From Photobacterium sp. Ph5 (GTDB lineage Bacteria > Pseudomonadota > Gammaproteobacteria > Enterobacterales > Vibrionaceae), in assembly GCF_022129445.1 (NCBI RefSeq), contig NZ_JADQAQ010000001.1:38562-102561 (forward strand): a DNA stretch of 64,000 bases, in the 5' to 3' direction. The notes beneath the pieces were generated by a model that was not told the DNA's origin, ran no database searches, and saw only the letters and a list, made by a program, of their open reading frames with translations. The position numbers and the translations under genes were made by a program. Positions 18,848 through 28,681 of this stretch are shown piece after piece; position 1 is the first letter of the stretch, and each line of letters opens with the position of its first letter.

Positions 18848-19283
18848 TATTTTTCATTAGCTTGCTAAGCTGAGAAGCAAAATCTCTGCTTGGCGATTCG
18901 TCCATGTTTAAAGGCTTATCCAATTTACTCAGCAAAGAAATATTATGTTGAGTAATACCCACCAACATTTGCTCTTCACCCACTTGCAATAGCACGACTC
19001 TTTCTCGTTGCCCGACAGCCAGCTGTGTAATTACTTTTAAACCCGAATCATTACCACTGATCCCAGCCACTCGCATACGTTTTAATAACCAAGCTAAGAA
19101 AACAATAATCGCAATCACAAGCAGTAAAGAAGCCAGAGTGGTTGCAATATTTAAGTCAGGCGCTTGCCTTAATGGCGGCGGTGCTTTTTCAATCGTTTTC
19201 TCAACCGCTGTTTGTGCGAAACAGGACAGCGTGAAAAATAATAGCGATAATGCTGTAACTATCTGGCCTACAATCCTTTTCAT
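18834..19283 (-). CDS. fliO: FliO, export gate assembly factor
   Basis: FliO helps assemble the FliP ring. The 149 residues include a cleavable-looking signal (about 1-23, ending SCFAQ) and a membrane segment (about 48-68, [19 protein letters not shown]). A soluble domain follows with [28 protein letters not shown], the family hallmark. It sits 8 nt after fliN. Confidence 0.95.
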   Translation of the reverse strand: MKRIVGQIVTALSLLFFTLSCFAQTAVEKTIEKAPPPLRQAPDLNIATTLASLLLVIAIIVFLAWLLKRMRVAGISGNDSGLKVITQLAVGQRERVVLLQVGEEQMLVGITQHNISLLSKLDKPLNMDESPSRDFASQLSKLMKNNVKK

Positions 19284-19291
19284 GACCAGCC

Positions 19292-19681
19292 TTAACGTAA
19301 CTTTTTAATACGCTCAGTTTGGCTGATCACATCAGTCAAACGAATACCAAATTTGTCATTGACCACAACTACTTCACCATGTGCAATAAGGGTTCCATTG
19401 ACCATCACATCTAATGATTCACCCGCAATACGATCAAGCTCAACCACTGAACCTTGGTTTAATTGCAGTAGGTTACGAATACTAATTTGCGTACGTCCAA
19501 CTTCCATCGAAATGGTAACCGGAATATCCATAATAGTATCAAGCTTACGACGTTCATCATCGGTGATCGGTACCGTTTCATCGGTCAGCTCTTCTAGTGG
19601 TGCAGGTTGCACATCATCTGCTTGCTCTGCTAATGCTGCAGCCCAATCATCTGCCATTTGTTGATCATTATTATCTGACAT
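19292..19681 (-). CDS. fliN: FliN, flagellar switch C-ring protein
   Basis: FliN with FliM forms the lower C ring that takes CheY-P and export cargo. The 129 residues have an acidic N-terminal tail (about 1-50) and an SpoA-type domain (about 55-129) with DIPVTISMEVGRTQISIRNLL, GSVVELDRIAGESLDV and DKFGIRLTDVISQTERI. It lies 16 nt after fliM. Confidence 0.97.
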   Translation of the reverse strand: MSDNNDQQMADDWAAALAEQADDVQPAPLEELTDETVPITDDERRKLDTIMDIPVTISMEVGRTQISIRNLLQLNQGSVVELDRIAGESLDVMVNGTLIAHGEVVVVNDKFGIRLTDVISQTERIKKLR

Positions 19682-19697
19682 TGTTATCGTCCTTTTC

Positions 19698-20747
19698 TTA
19701 TTCGTTACTATCGCTATTTATATTGAGTAATGCCGTGCCTAGCTCATCACGGTCAAGAAACGCCAAATCAGTCTTAACCATATCGGGACGTTGGAGTTTC
19801 TCACTAATTTTCAATGCTACATTGTCACCAGAGCGCCCCATTTTTGCGTGGTACGTTGGTAAATCTTCAACAAAAATGGTTGCTTGCTCAGGCATATCAA
19901 TAGGGATCACATCACCAACTTGTAGTTCCATCAAATCACGTAACGATAAATCCACATCCAGTAATTTGGCGCGAAGATTAACGGGCACATCCATGATTTC
20001 ATCACGCAATGCTTTACTCCAACGCACGTCAGTGTCCATCTTGTCACTTTGTACACCCGCATCGAGTAATTCACGGATTGGTTCAACCATTGAATATGGC
20101 ATGACGACATGAAAATCACCGCCGCCACCATCAACTTCAATATGAAATGAACTCACCACTATCACTTCTGTTGGACTCACAATATTAGCCATGGTCGGGT
20201 TCACTTCTGAGTCTAAATATTCAAACTCAACCCCCATCACCGGAGACCATGCTTCACGGTAATCTTCAAACACAAGCTTAAGCAGCATTTGTACAATGCG
20301 GCGTTCAGTTGGGGTAAATTCACGACCTTCAATTTTGGCGTGGAAACGACCATCGCCACCAAAAAAGTTTTCTACCAGAATAAAGACGAGACGCGCTTCC
20401 ATTGTTATAAGCGCGGTGCCTTTTAATGGGCGAAAGCGCACCATGTTTAAACTTGTGGGTACATACAGCGTATTTTGGTACTCACCAAATTTAATCATCT
20501 GCACGCCATTGATAGACACTTCCGCTGTTTTACGCAGCATATTAAACAGGCTGATACGCATGTGCCGCGCAAAACGCTCATTGATGAGTTCAAGCGTCGG
20601 CATCCGACCACGAACAATGCGGTCTTGTGATGAAAAATCAAAGGTAGCAACATCGTTCGTTACATCGCTATCATGAAGTTCATCTTCTGGTTCATCGACA
20701 CCATGAAGTAGCGCATCAATTTCATCTTGGGTTAATAAATCACTCAC
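19698..20747 (-). CDS. fliM: FliM, flagellar switch protein
   Basis: FliM is the CheY-P receptor of the motor switch. The 349 residues begin with the CheY-binding peptide MSDLLTQDEIDALLHGV. A middle CheC-like domain follows (GGDGRFHAKIEGREFTPTERRIV), then a C-terminal SpoA domain (VPVNLRAKLLDVDLSLRDLM). It is 7 nt after fliL, and all segments look intact. Confidence 0.98.
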   Translation of the reverse strand: MSDLLTQDEIDALLHGVDEPEDELHDSDVTNDVATFDFSSQDRIVRGRMPTLELINERFARHMRISLFNMLRKTAEVSINGVQMIKFGEYQNTLYVPTSLNMVRFRPLKGTALITMEARLVFILVENFFGGDGRFHAKIEGREFTPTERRIVQMLLKLVFEDYREAWSPVMGVEFEYLDSEVNPTMANIVSPTEVIVVSSFHIEVDGGGGDFHVVMPYSMVEPIRELLDAGVQSDKMDTDVRWSKALRDEIMDVPVNLRAKLLDVDLSLRDLMELQVGDVIPIDMPEQATIFVEDLPTYHAKMGRSGDNVALKISEKLQRPDMVKTDLAFLDRDELGTALLNINSDSNE

Positions 20748-20754
20748 CGTAAAC

Positions 20755-21237
20755 CTACTGCATTACAAAACCAGTAAAAAGAACCCGCTCAACTGCAGGT
20801 GTTCCAGCCACTTTAACCATTGTTGCTTTCACTGCTTCAAGCGCTTGTTGGCGTAACTGATCACGCCCATTCGGACTACGTAATTGCTCAACGGTTGCAA
20901 CCCCAAATGCTTGAAGAAGTGTGCTTTCAATTAACGGGGTGTGCTGTTTCGCCAAGGCTTCATTTTTATCGCCACGAACCATTAATTGCACTTTAATTTG
21001 CACCACTCTGTCTCGTGTGTCACCCGTAACATTGAAAGTAAAAGGTTGAGGTAACACAACATAGTAAGCTGACATTACAGGTGCTGCTGAGGCTGTATTT
21101 TCTTGTACCGTTGCAGCCACTTGTGGCGACTCTTTTGCGTCATCACCATTTAGCAACCAAAAGCCAATGCCTGCCGCCAATATTACAATGACGGCTACTG
21201 CACTTATTAACATCAGCTTTTTCTTGCCCATCGCCAT
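20755..21237 (-). CDS. fliL: FliL, stator-associated basal-body protein
   Basis: FliL is a single-pass inner-membrane protein that surrounds and supports the stator. The 160 residues have a membrane helix at about 8-30 (LMLISAVAVIVILAAGIGFWLL), a short linker and a periplasmic domain with YYVVLPQPFTFNVTG and RVVQIKVQLMVRG. It ends VERVLFTGFVMQ, as the family does. It lies 53 nt after fliK. Confidence 0.96.
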   Translation of the reverse strand: MAMGKKKLMLISAVAVIVILAAGIGFWLLNGDDAKESPQVAATVQENTASAAPVMSAYYVVLPQPFTFNVTGDTRDRVVQIKVQLMVRGDKNEALAKQHTPLIESTLLQAFGVATVEQLRSPNGRDQLRQQALEAVKATMVKVAGTPAVERVLFTGFVMQ

Positions 21238-21290
21238 TTTTATTCCTTTCTATCTTTATTTTCATTAATTAAATTATTAGCAATTGTTAA

Positions 21291-22727
21291 TTACGCATAG
21301 TAATCAACCCGATCTTTATTTTTTGTTACAAACATCTCGATCGTATCAAGGTGTTTATCTGAATTCGTCTCATTCGTGCCAGCAAAAGATCCATCATTGG
21401 CAGTGTCTGATGATTGATCTCCTGAGTGCTGTTGTGAAAACTGCTGAGCAAATTGATTTGAACTATCTTGCTGTACAGAGCCTTGCGCTAACTGCAAGCC
21501 TTGTTGCTGCATCATCTCACGTAGCCTTGGCATTGCTTGTTCAACCATATCGCGAGTTTGGCTGTTATTAACCGTAAATTGCACTGAAGCTTGATCTTGG
21601 TTCAAGGCTAATTTTATTTGAATTTTACCGAGTTCTGGCGGATCTAATCGGATATCAATTTGTTTTAAATTCTTTGCCATCATCATGTTAATACGCTCAG
21701 ACACTTGTTCTCCCGCCTGATCTTTTGTCAGCAATAATGGCGACTGAACCTGCGTATTCGCATGTTGTAAGTCCATTTTCATCGCATTGGCTTGCTGGTT
21801 ACCCATGAGTGCCGATAATGGTTGTGAAGAGATACTGTCTTGCTCTTTTTCTTGACCATCAACCAGTGTCTTTCTAACCGATTCCATCATTCCATTGGTT
21901 GCGATCAATTCAGAATTTTTTTCACCAGAAAGAAACGCATTCACCACACTATTTTCAGCTTTTACGCCAGATAACGTTGATTTTAATTCTGGATCGGTTG
22001 TGGACTGGGAAAGCAGTTCCGCCTCATCGCTTGTTTCCGCTTTCACTCCAGCGGTTGCAGCATGCCAGCCCATTTTTAGCTCACTCGGCTTCACATCCGC
22101 TTGCCGTACTTTCTCTTTTTCAGTTAGCTCATTTTTCTTGATTGAAGCGATTTCAGAGCTATCTAATACAAATTTGTCACCTGAGAGTTCCGCTTTCACA
22201 TCTAAAGACTCATCAGATGATGTCATTTGCTCTGACTGTGGCGGCAAAGCTTTGCCCCCTTCTGGAGATTGTTGACTAAACTGCTGATTTGATTGATTCA
22301 AACGTTGAAGAAAATCTGCGCCTTCAAACATCACTTTTTCGACATCATCAATACTTTCGACGTCGTCAACATTATCAACACTGGCGATATCCTCACTATC
22401 AGCAACAGATACAACTTCATCTGTCACAACCTCACCTGAAACAGCGTCATCAGAGACTAATTCAGCGTTATATTCGCTATTGATAACTAAATCATCAGAG
22501 CTAATGATCGCTTCTTCTCCAGTTTCAACATCTGTCGATTTTTTTGTTTTTTGTTCTATTTTTAAATCGCTTACCGATGTTTTCTCTGTTGATGCGGCTT
22601 GTAACTGAGAATCAAACGAAGCATCTTTATCACCTTCGTTTTTTTCTACTGTTTTAGTATTTGAAGATCCCGCAGGTGTGGCTTTTACGTGCGGTGTTGA
22701 TAAGGGATTTAATAGATTCATAGCCAA
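21291..22727 (-). CDS. fliK: FliK, hook-length control protein
   Basis: FliK measures hook length and triggers the FlhB specificity switch. The 478 residues include a very acidic Val/Asp/Glu/Ser-rich N-terminal half (about 60-160, with DSEDIASVDNVDDVES-type repeats). The conserved C-domain (about 330-430) has MMAKNLKQIDIRLDPPELG, IQIKLALNQDQASVQFTV and PRLREMMQQQGLQL. The tail is Gln/Ser/Asp-rich. Its own sigma-54-type promoter lies upstream at 22808-22825, which separates it from fliEFGHIJ. Confidence 0.95.
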   Translation of the reverse strand: MAMNLLNPLSTPHVKATPAGSSNTKTVEKNEGDKDASFDSQLQAASTEKTSVSDLKIEQKTKKSTDVETGEEAIISSDDLVINSEYNAELVSDDAVSGEVVTDEVVSVADSEDIASVDNVDDVESIDDVEKVMFEGADFLQRLNQSNQQFSQQSPEGGKALPPQSEQMTSSDESLDVKAELSGDKFVLDSSEIASIKKNELTEKEKVRQADVKPSELKMGWHAATAGVKAETSDEAELLSQSTTDPELKSTLSGVKAENSVVNAFLSGEKNSELIATNGMMESVRKTLVDGQEKEQDSISSQPLSALMGNQQANAMKMDLQHANTQVQSPLLLTKDQAGEQVSERINMMMAKNLKQIDIRLDPPELGKIQIKLALNQDQASVQFTVNNSQTRDMVEQAMPRLREMMQQQGLQLAQGSVQQDSSNQFAQQFSQQHSGDQSSDTANDGSFAGTNETNSDKHLDTIEMFVTKNKDRVDYYA

Positions 22728-22807
22728 TTCAAACCTAATACTGGGCGCGTAGAAAATAAAACGTAACCATTTGATCTTCCGACGACAAAAAGAGATAAGT
22801 AGGAGTA

Positions 22808-22825
22808 ATGCAAAAACTAAACCAG
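22808..22825 (-). promoter_or_regulatory. Sigma-54 promoter of the fliK operon
   Basis: The minus strand reads CTGGTTTAGTTTTTGCA, with GG and GC exactly 10 nt apart and a perfect TTGCA. Expected start is near 22798, about 70 nt before fliK. It lies in the 114-nt gap between fliJ and fliK, the only large gap of the long fli block. Confidence 0.75.
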
Positions 22826-22841
22826 TTACTCATCAATAAGG

Positions 22842-23282
22842 TTATTGTTGTAACCTTCGCGCAAACTGCAACGTAACAAATTCATCCATCATTTTTTGCT
22901 CTTGCTTATCAAGCCACTGTTTATGCTCGCGTTCGCGTTTTTCCACCAGCCATTCAACCGAACGTCTTTTTTGCTGCATTTCTTGCCAATGCTGCGAGCA
23001 CTTTTGAATTTGTTCTTCAAAATACCCCCCCGCTTGCTTTTGCTTTTCTAAGGTTTGATCCAGTTGCGTTAAGAACTTCTGTAAATGGCTGTACTGACTC
23101 GCAGTTAGTCCTTGTTGACCTCTAACGGATAACTGATTGAGATAATCCAAGCGATACTGTTCAATCTGCGCTAACTGTTGTAAGTAATTTTGTTGCTCAA
23201 TACGGGCTTGGTTTAACGCTAAACTTGCTTGATGTTCTTGCTCTTTCGCTTGCTCGATGATTAATCCTAGCGCGTTAGACAT
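22842..23282 (-). CDS. fliJ: FliJ, export ATPase stalk protein
   Basis: FliJ is the coiled-coil rotor-like stalk inside the FliI hexamer. The 146 residues are nearly all helical and Gln/Glu/Arg-rich, with two long coiled-coil arms. SVEWLVEKREREHKQWLDKQEQK near the C-terminus is typical. It lies 31 nt after fliI. Identity rests on order, length and coiled-coil character. Confidence 0.94.
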   Translation of the reverse strand: MSNALGLIIEQAKEQEHQASLALNQARIEQQNYLQQLAQIEQYRLDYLNQLSVRGQQGLTASQYSHLQKFLTQLDQTLEKQKQAGGYFEEQIQKCSQHWQEMQQKRRSVEWLVEKREREHKQWLDKQEQKMMDEFVTLQFARRLQQ

Positions 23283-23313
23283 ACTTAATTTCCTTATCCA
23301 TGATCACCTGCAA

Positions 23314-24636
23314 TTAACCACCTAATGTTGAGCGCAACATATTGACGCACATCTCATAGGGCACAGACTCTTTCATCTCTTGTTGCAGATAGGCGTCTAA
23401 TTTCGGTTTAAAACTAAAAGCTTGATCTATCGTGTTATCGGTACCAGGTTTATAAGCACCAATGGAGACTAAATCTTGATTTTTACGGCATATAGAAAGG
23501 ATTTGACGTACCGCTTTAGACATCAACATATGCTCTTCGCTCACAATCGCAGGCATAACACGACTCACCGAGCGTTCAACATCGATCGCAGGATAATGCC
23601 CAGCGTCTGCCATTTCACGAGATAACACAATGTGACCATCTAAAATCGCACGAGAGGCATCTGCAATAGGATCTTGCAAGTCATCACCTTCACTAAGAAC
23701 GGTAAAGAAAGCAGTTATAGAGCCTTGATTTTCATTACCATTACCCGCGCGTTCCACCAGCGCAGGTAACTTTGCAAATACCGAAGGTGGATAACCTTTG
23801 GTTGCTGGCGGCTCACCAACAGACAAGGCGATTTCACGTTGTGCTTGTGCAAAACGGGTCAGAGAATCCATCAGGAGTAATACATCAAAGCCCTGATCGC
23901 GGAAATACTCAGCAATCGTCAATGATGTTTGACAACCTTTTAAGCGCATTAATGGTGAAGCATCAGCAGGTGCCGCCACCACCACAGATCGCGCACGGCC
24001 TTCAGGCCCTAAGCTTTCTTCAATAAACTCTTTAACTTCACGACCACGCTCACCAATAAGGCCGACCACAACAATCTGGGCACTGGTGCCACGAGTCATC
24101 ATGCCTAAAGTCACAGACTTACCAACACCCGAGCCTGCAAATAGACCAATACGCTGGCCTTTACCTACCGTCAAACAGCCATTGATCGCTTTAATACCCA
24201 CATCAAGCGGCTCTTTGATTGGTTTACGGGCGAGAGGATTGATAGGAGTGGCATTAAATGAAGCCCGATGCTCGGTAAAAATAGGCCCTAAGCCATCGAG
24301 CGGATTACCAACCCCATCAATAACCCGACCTAATAATTCTGGGCCAACGGGGAGACCACTATTGTGCAGAATAGGCGTGACTTTAGCGCCAGGCATCACC
24401 CCAAGCAGTTGCTCACTTGGCATGAGAAACAAGGTTTCACCTGAAAAGCCAACGACTTCAGCTTCAAGTTCACCATTTAATGTTTCTACTTTACATAAGC
24501 TACCAACAGGAGCGCGGCAACCGATTGCTTCAAGTGTTAAACCAACAACTCGCACTAACCGTCCAGAAGCAACAGGCTTACATCCCGTCCCTTCCGTTTT
24601 ATATTGACTTAACCGTTCAGCTAATGAGGCTGTCAT
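23314..24636 (-). CDS. fliI: FliI, flagellar export ATPase
   Basis: FliI is the F1-beta-like ATPase of the flagellar export apparatus. The 440 residues carry the Walker A motif in [17 protein letters not shown], the [16 protein letters not shown] segment, Walker [21 protein letters not shown] and the [18 protein letters not shown] loop. The ATG overlaps the fliH stop (ATGA), coupling it to its stator FliH. Confidence 0.98.
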   Translation of the reverse strand: MTASLAERLSQYKTEGTGCKPVASGRLVRVVGLTLEAIGCRAPVGSLCKVETLNGELEAEVVGFSGETLFLMPSEQLLGVMPGAKVTPILHNSGLPVGPELLGRVIDGVGNPLDGLGPIFTEHRASFNATPINPLARKPIKEPLDVGIKAINGCLTVGKGQRIGLFAGSGVGKSVTLGMMTRGTSAQIVVVGLIGERGREVKEFIEESLGPEGRARSVVVAAPADASPLMRLKGCQTSLTIAEYFRDQGFDVLLLMDSLTRFAQAQREIALSVGEPPATKGYPPSVFAKLPALVERAGNGNENQGSITAFFTVLSEGDDLQDPIADASRAILDGHIVLSREMADAGHYPAIDVERSVSRVMPAIVSEEHMLMSKAVRQILSICRKNQDLVSIGAYKPGTDNTIDQAFSFKPKLDAYLQQEMKESVPYEMCVNMLRSTLGG

Positions 24637-25436
24637 TTAGATTGATCTCGAAGGCTGCTGTTAACCGCTTCAAAGCTGGTTAAAGAGTGACGAATACGAT
24701 CTTCGATAAAGTAATCAACCGAAGTGTCATGGCTACTCAATTGCAGATCACCTCGATTTAAACTCGGCTCAGCGATAAGTTTCCATTTACGCTCTAACAA
24801 ATCATCGTCACTAAAATTTTGTTTTACTAAGGCTACATCTTCAGGGTGCAGATTCATCGTAATATCACGATTGGCAACCGGTAACGTCGCCACCACTTCA
24901 CGAATCGTATTTAAAATCACTTGTGGGTTCGTTTTCACTTCCACTCGGATCAACTCTTTCGCTAAACCTAAAGCAAGTTGCATCACCTGCTCTTCAACGT
25001 CACGATCAACTTGTGCTATTGGCGCTAATAACTTTTCAGCCACTGACGCTAAATGATTCACTTGTTCTGTTATTTGTTGTTGAGCTTGCTCTAGCCCCTG
25101 TTGTAACCCTTGCTCTTTACCTTCGGCAAGACCAGATTCAAGCCCTTCAGCGTGACCGGTTTTAAACCCATCGCTGTGTCCTGCTTGTCGTCCTTGCTCT
25201 ATCCCTTCGTCATACGCCGATTGCTGCATCGCTTCTAAATCAGCAGCCGTTAATGGTGGAGGCCCCGCTTCTTCTTCAGGCTCGAATTCTTCAATAACAG
25301 GACGAGGCTGGTAATTAAAAGCATTGTCATTGTGATCAGGACGCTCTTCTGAATAATCAGGGTATGCCCAACGTTCTAATTCTTGCGCTTGATGATCTGA
25401 AACTCGATAAAAGCCACGACGACGTTCATCACTCAT
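24633..25436 (-). CDS. fliH: FliH, FliI regulator and anchor
   Basis: FliH holds the ATPase FliI at the C ring and regulates it. From the ATG at 25436 it has 267 residues; AGGTGG lies just before this ATG, whereas the upstream GTG at 25445 has no good ribosome site. The central segment (about 80-120) is a run of GxxxG repeats ([15 protein letters not shown], then [10 protein letters not shown]), a known FliH feature. The C-terminal part matches the V-type ATPase peripheral-stalk fold ([18 protein letters not shown]). Confidence 0.95.
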   Translation of the reverse strand: MSDERRRGFYRVSDHQAQELERWAYPDYSEERPDHNDNAFNYQPRPVIEEFEPEEEAGPPPLTAADLEAMQQSAYDEGIEQGRQAGHSDGFKTGHAEGLESGLAEGKEQGLQQGLEQAQQQITEQVNHLASVAEKLLAPIAQVDRDVEEQVMQLALGLAKELIRVEVKTNPQVILNTIREVVATLPVANRDITMNLHPEDVALVKQNFSDDDLLERKWKLIAEPSLNRGDLQLSSHDTSVDYFIEDRIRHSLTSFEAVNSSLRDQSK

Positions 25437-25471
25437 GACAACCACCTGCTAGTTCAACAATTGGGATAATT

Positions 25472-26515
25472 TTATAGGTACTCATCTGCACCGCCACCGC
25501 CGCCACCAAGCATAATTTCACCTGTATCAGAAAGACGACGAGCAATGGTTAGAATTTCTTTTTGCGCCGCTTCTACATCAGCAACACGAATCGGCCCCAT
25601 CGCTTCTAACTCTTCACGTAGCATTTCGGAAGCACGCTTGGACATATTAGCGAAGAACTTATCACGCAGCATATCATCAGCACCTTTTAGTGCTTTTTGT
25701 AAGAGATCTTGTGGCACATCACGGAGCAAGGTTTGAATACCGCGATCATCGACTTCTGTTAAGTTATCAAATACGAACATTAAGTCTTGGATCTGAGTAG
25801 CTGTATCTTCATCCGTTTCACGGATCTGATCCATCAACAAGCCTTCAACATTATTATCGAGGTAGTTCATGATCTCAGCCGCAGCTTTCAAGCCACCAAT
25901 TTTAGCCGCTTGTGCACCCGCTTGACCGGCAAATTGTTTCTCCATGATATCGTTCAATTCATGCAGTGCCGCTGGCTGTACTTCTTCTAAGTTCGCAATA
26001 CGCATCATCAGATCTAAACGTACACGCTCAGGAAATTGCGCTAATATTTCAGCAGATTGTTCCGGCTCTAAGTACGATAAAACAATGGTTTGGATCTGCG
26101 GGTGCTCATTGAGAATAATGCTTGCCACTTGACGTGGATCCATCCACTTCAGTGAATCTAAACCACGAGAACCACTGCCCATCAGGATTTGATCAACAAG
26201 GTTATTCGCTTTGTCTTCACCTAACGCAGCAACTAATGTGTTACGTACGAAATCTTCGCTGCCCATACCAATGCTGGTGTATTTTTGAATATCTTCGAGA
26301 AACAATCGGTGTACACCGGAGACTTTCTCTTGGCTAAGATCTGTCATACTCGCCATCGCACCCCCCACACGCTGTACCTGCTTAGGTTCAAGGTGACGAA
26401 TAATGCTCGCGGCATCTTGCTCACTCAGGCTAAGTAATAAAATCGCCGCTTTTTCTGTTCCACTTAACGTATTTGGATCAAATTTATTTTCACTTACTGC
26501 AACATCATTAGCCAT
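25472..26515 (-). CDS. fliG: FliG, flagellar switch and torque protein
   Basis: FliG transmits stator torque to the MS ring. The 347 residues include the N-domain (GTEKAAILLLSLSEQDAA), the EHPQ motif in SIILNEHPQIQTIVLSYL, and a C-domain with the charged torque helix (RDVPQDLLQKALKGADDML, then MSKRASEMLREELEAMGP). The start is the second of two ATGs: GGGTG lies 7 nt before 26515 but only 1-2 nt before 26521. It overlaps the fliF end by 8 nt. The C-terminal GGGGGGADEYL tail is Gly-rich. Confidence 0.97.
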   Translation of the reverse strand: MANDVAVSENKFDPNTLSGTEKAAILLLSLSEQDAASIIRHLEPKQVQRVGGAMASMTDLSQEKVSGVHRLFLEDIQKYTSIGMGSEDFVRNTLVAALGEDKANNLVDQILMGSGSRGLDSLKWMDPRQVASIILNEHPQIQTIVLSYLEPEQSAEILAQFPERVRLDLMMRIANLEEVQPAALHELNDIMEKQFAGQAGAQAAKIGGLKAAAEIMNYLDNNVEGLLMDQIRETDEDTATQIQDLMFVFDNLTEVDDRGIQTLLRDVPQDLLQKALKGADDMLRDKFFANMSKRASEMLREELEAMGPIRVADVEAAQKEILTIARRLSDTGEIMLGGGGGGADEYL

Positions 26516-28256
26516 CTTCATTCACCCAACTTTTAACCACTTGCGCTGCGAGATCAGGTTCATTATCCACCAATGCTCGGACGGCTTTCAGTAAGTCTTC
26601 ATCTTTATGTAAATTTGGTAAATCTAAGCTACTTGAGCTCAATTCAAACCCTTCACCTGTATCCAACTCTGCGCCAATCAGCCCAACTGAATCTGCTGAG
26701 TTTGTCAGGATCGGCATACCATTTTCGTCTAATGGCGTACCATCTGGTGATTGATTTGGATATAGCAACTTACGCATTGCTGGGCGTACTAACACCATAA
26801 TCACCACAATAATAACAAGAGCCGCTGCAATCCAACGTACCCAGCTACTAAAGTTTGGATTTTCCCAAATAGGAAGATCGGCGGCTAATTCTGATTCTGG
26901 TAACGCAAAAGGTACAGAAAGGACTTCTAGTAAATCTCCCCGAACTTCTGAAAAACCAATGCCCCCCATCAACAAACGGCGAATTTTGGCAATTTCCGCT
27001 TCAGAAACAGGTACTCGAGTGACATCCCCCGTTTTAGGATCTGTGATGGTTTTATAATCCACCGCAACAGATACCGTTTGACGATCAATCACCCCCGTTT
27101 GTGAACGCTTATGACTAATCGTGGTATCTAATTCATAGTTACGAGTAGATTCTCTATGTACAGAACCATCACTTCCGTTCGTACCCGACTGCATGTCTTT
27201 CACATTCTGAGGAATAGCCGATTCAACCGGTGGCTGATTACTTAATGCGCCAGGAATACCTGCGACTTGATTACCACCATTAATATCTTCGAGCGTAAAT
27301 TCACTGCGTGTTGCTGCCGTTGATGGATCGTAACGTTTACGGGTTTCTTCTAACGCCGAGAAATCCATTGCAACATCAACTTGCGATGTATAATTACCCA
27401 GCCCTAAAACAGGCATTAAGATAGCATCAATTTTTTCGCGTAATGCTTGTTCCTGTTTACGCTCTAATTCGTACTCTTTACGTTTCGCTGTTGTACTAGG
27501 ATCTTCAGTACCAGAGCTCAATAATCGACCATGTTGATCAGTGACAGTCACTCGTGTTGGACGAAGCCCAGGTACCGCTGTTGCAACCATATCAACAATG
27601 GAATCGACTTCTTGTTGTCCTAATGAACCACCAGAAGATAAGGTTAAAAAGACTGTTGCGGTCGCTTCTTGGTTATGACGAACAAACACACTTTGTTTTG
27701 GTGTCGCCAATAAAACCTGCGCTTTGCGCACTTGGCTAATTTGTTCGATGGCACGGGCTAATTGACGTTCACGACTGAGCTTTAAACGCTCACTTTCCAT
27801 TCGTTGTGATACGCCAAACCCCATGTCTTGCAATAAAATATCATCGCCTTCTACTGTCTGGGCATTTAATCCCGTACGGGTTAAATCTAACTTAATCGCG
27901 CTGTATTCATCTGCTGGAACACGGATCGTATTGCCATCTAATTGATATTCAATTTTCTTTTGATCAAAGTGATCGAGGATTGGAATTAATTCTTCGGTTT
28001 CATAAGTGCCTAATGGGCGCATCTCAGGCTCTTTGATCCACATTGTTACCAACACAATCAGCGCCACACAAATCGCCACCGATAGCACCAGAATAACTTG
28101 GCGTAATAAATCCAAGTTACCCAAAATACTATCAGTCGAAGAGGCTTTCTTCTCTGAAATATCAGCACCTTGATCTGCGCCCATATCATCATGTAATACA
28201 GGAGCAGAACCGCCGCCCGATACCGCTAATGGTTGATTAATGTTTTCTTCTGCCAC
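26508..28256 (-). CDS. fliF: FliF, MS-ring protein
   Basis: FliF forms the MS ring in the inner membrane, the base on which rod and switch are built. The 582 residues include a first membrane helix (about 52-72, ILVLSVAICVALIVLVTMW) and ring-building motifs (EYSAIKLDLTRTGLN, SVFVRHNQEATATVFLTL). A second helix lies near 455-475 (WIAAALVIIVVIMVLV), and the C-terminal tail binds FliG (EDLLKAVRALVDNEPDLAAQ). It lies 61 nt after fliE. Confidence 0.98.
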   Translation of the reverse strand: MAEENINQPLAVSGGGSAPVLHDDMGADQGADISEKKASSTDSILGNLDLLRQVILVLSVAICVALIVLVTMWIKEPEMRPLGTYETEELIPILDHFDQKKIEYQLDGNTIRVPADEYSAIKLDLTRTGLNAQTVEGDDILLQDMGFGVSQRMESERLKLSRERQLARAIEQISQVRKAQVLLATPKQSVFVRHNQEATATVFLTLSSGGSLGQQEVDSIVDMVATAVPGLRPTRVTVTDQHGRLLSSGTEDPSTTAKRKEYELERKQEQALREKIDAILMPVLGLGNYTSQVDVAMDFSALEETRKRYDPSTAATRSEFTLEDINGGNQVAGIPGALSNQPPVESAIPQNVKDMQSGTNGSDGSVHRESTRNYELDTTISHKRSQTGVIDRQTVSVAVDYKTITDPKTGDVTRVPVSEAEIAKIRRLLMGGIGFSEVRGDLLEVLSVPFALPESELAADLPIWENPNFSSWVRWIAAALVIIVVIMVLVRPAMRKLLYPNQSPDGTPLDENGMPILTNSADSVGLIGAELDTGEGFELSSSSLDLPNLHKDEDLLKAVRALVDNEPDLAAQVVKSWVNEDG

Positions 28257-28317
28257 GACTTTTACCCATAAACTGCAAGAATAACGGTGTTACTTTCCAT
28301 ACTTTAAAAAGTCAGGC

Positions 28318-28629
28318 TTATACCGGCATATTCATTAATTCTTTGTACGCTTGTACCATTTTATTTCGAACTTGTACGGTTGCTTCAAACGCAACACTAG
28401 ACTTATTTCTTGCGATCATGACATCCGCTAACGAAACGCTACGGTCACCTTGATCAAAGCGCGTTGCTAACTCACTAGATTGCCCTTGCAGTTGATTCAC
28501 TGATTGCAATGCATCAGTTAAAAGGTTGCCAAAATCAGAGCTCACTTGCTGAGCTGTTGCTGGAGTAGATGTATTTTGAGCATCCAGTCTCATTGCTTGC
28601 ATTTCTGTTTGTAATCCGTTTACTTTCAT
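28318..28629 (-). CDS. fliE: FliE, MS ring-rod junction protein
   Basis: FliE links the MS ring to the rod and is an early export substrate. The 103 residues include SSDFGNLLTDALQSVNQLQ, DVMIARNKSSVAFEATVQVRNKMVQAYKELMNMPV and related family hallmarks near the C-terminus. It starts the fliEFGHIJ block, 52 nt after flrC. I found no GG-N10-GC promoter in this gap or in the end of flrC, so it is probably transcribed from the flrB promoter. Confidence 0.97.
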   Translation of the reverse strand: MKVNGLQTEMQAMRLDAQNTSTPATAQQVSSDFGNLLTDALQSVNQLQGQSSELATRFDQGDRSVSLADVMIARNKSSVAFEATVQVRNKMVQAYKELMNMPV

Positions 28630-28681
28630 TCCGTGATTCTCTCTATCAATGTTTTGCTGATAACATCTGCTTGTCCGCTAA

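Noticed and set aside
28630..28681. Sigma-54 promoter directly before fliE
   Set aside because: No GG-N10-GC arrangement with TTGCW was found in the gap or the last 200 nt of flrC.
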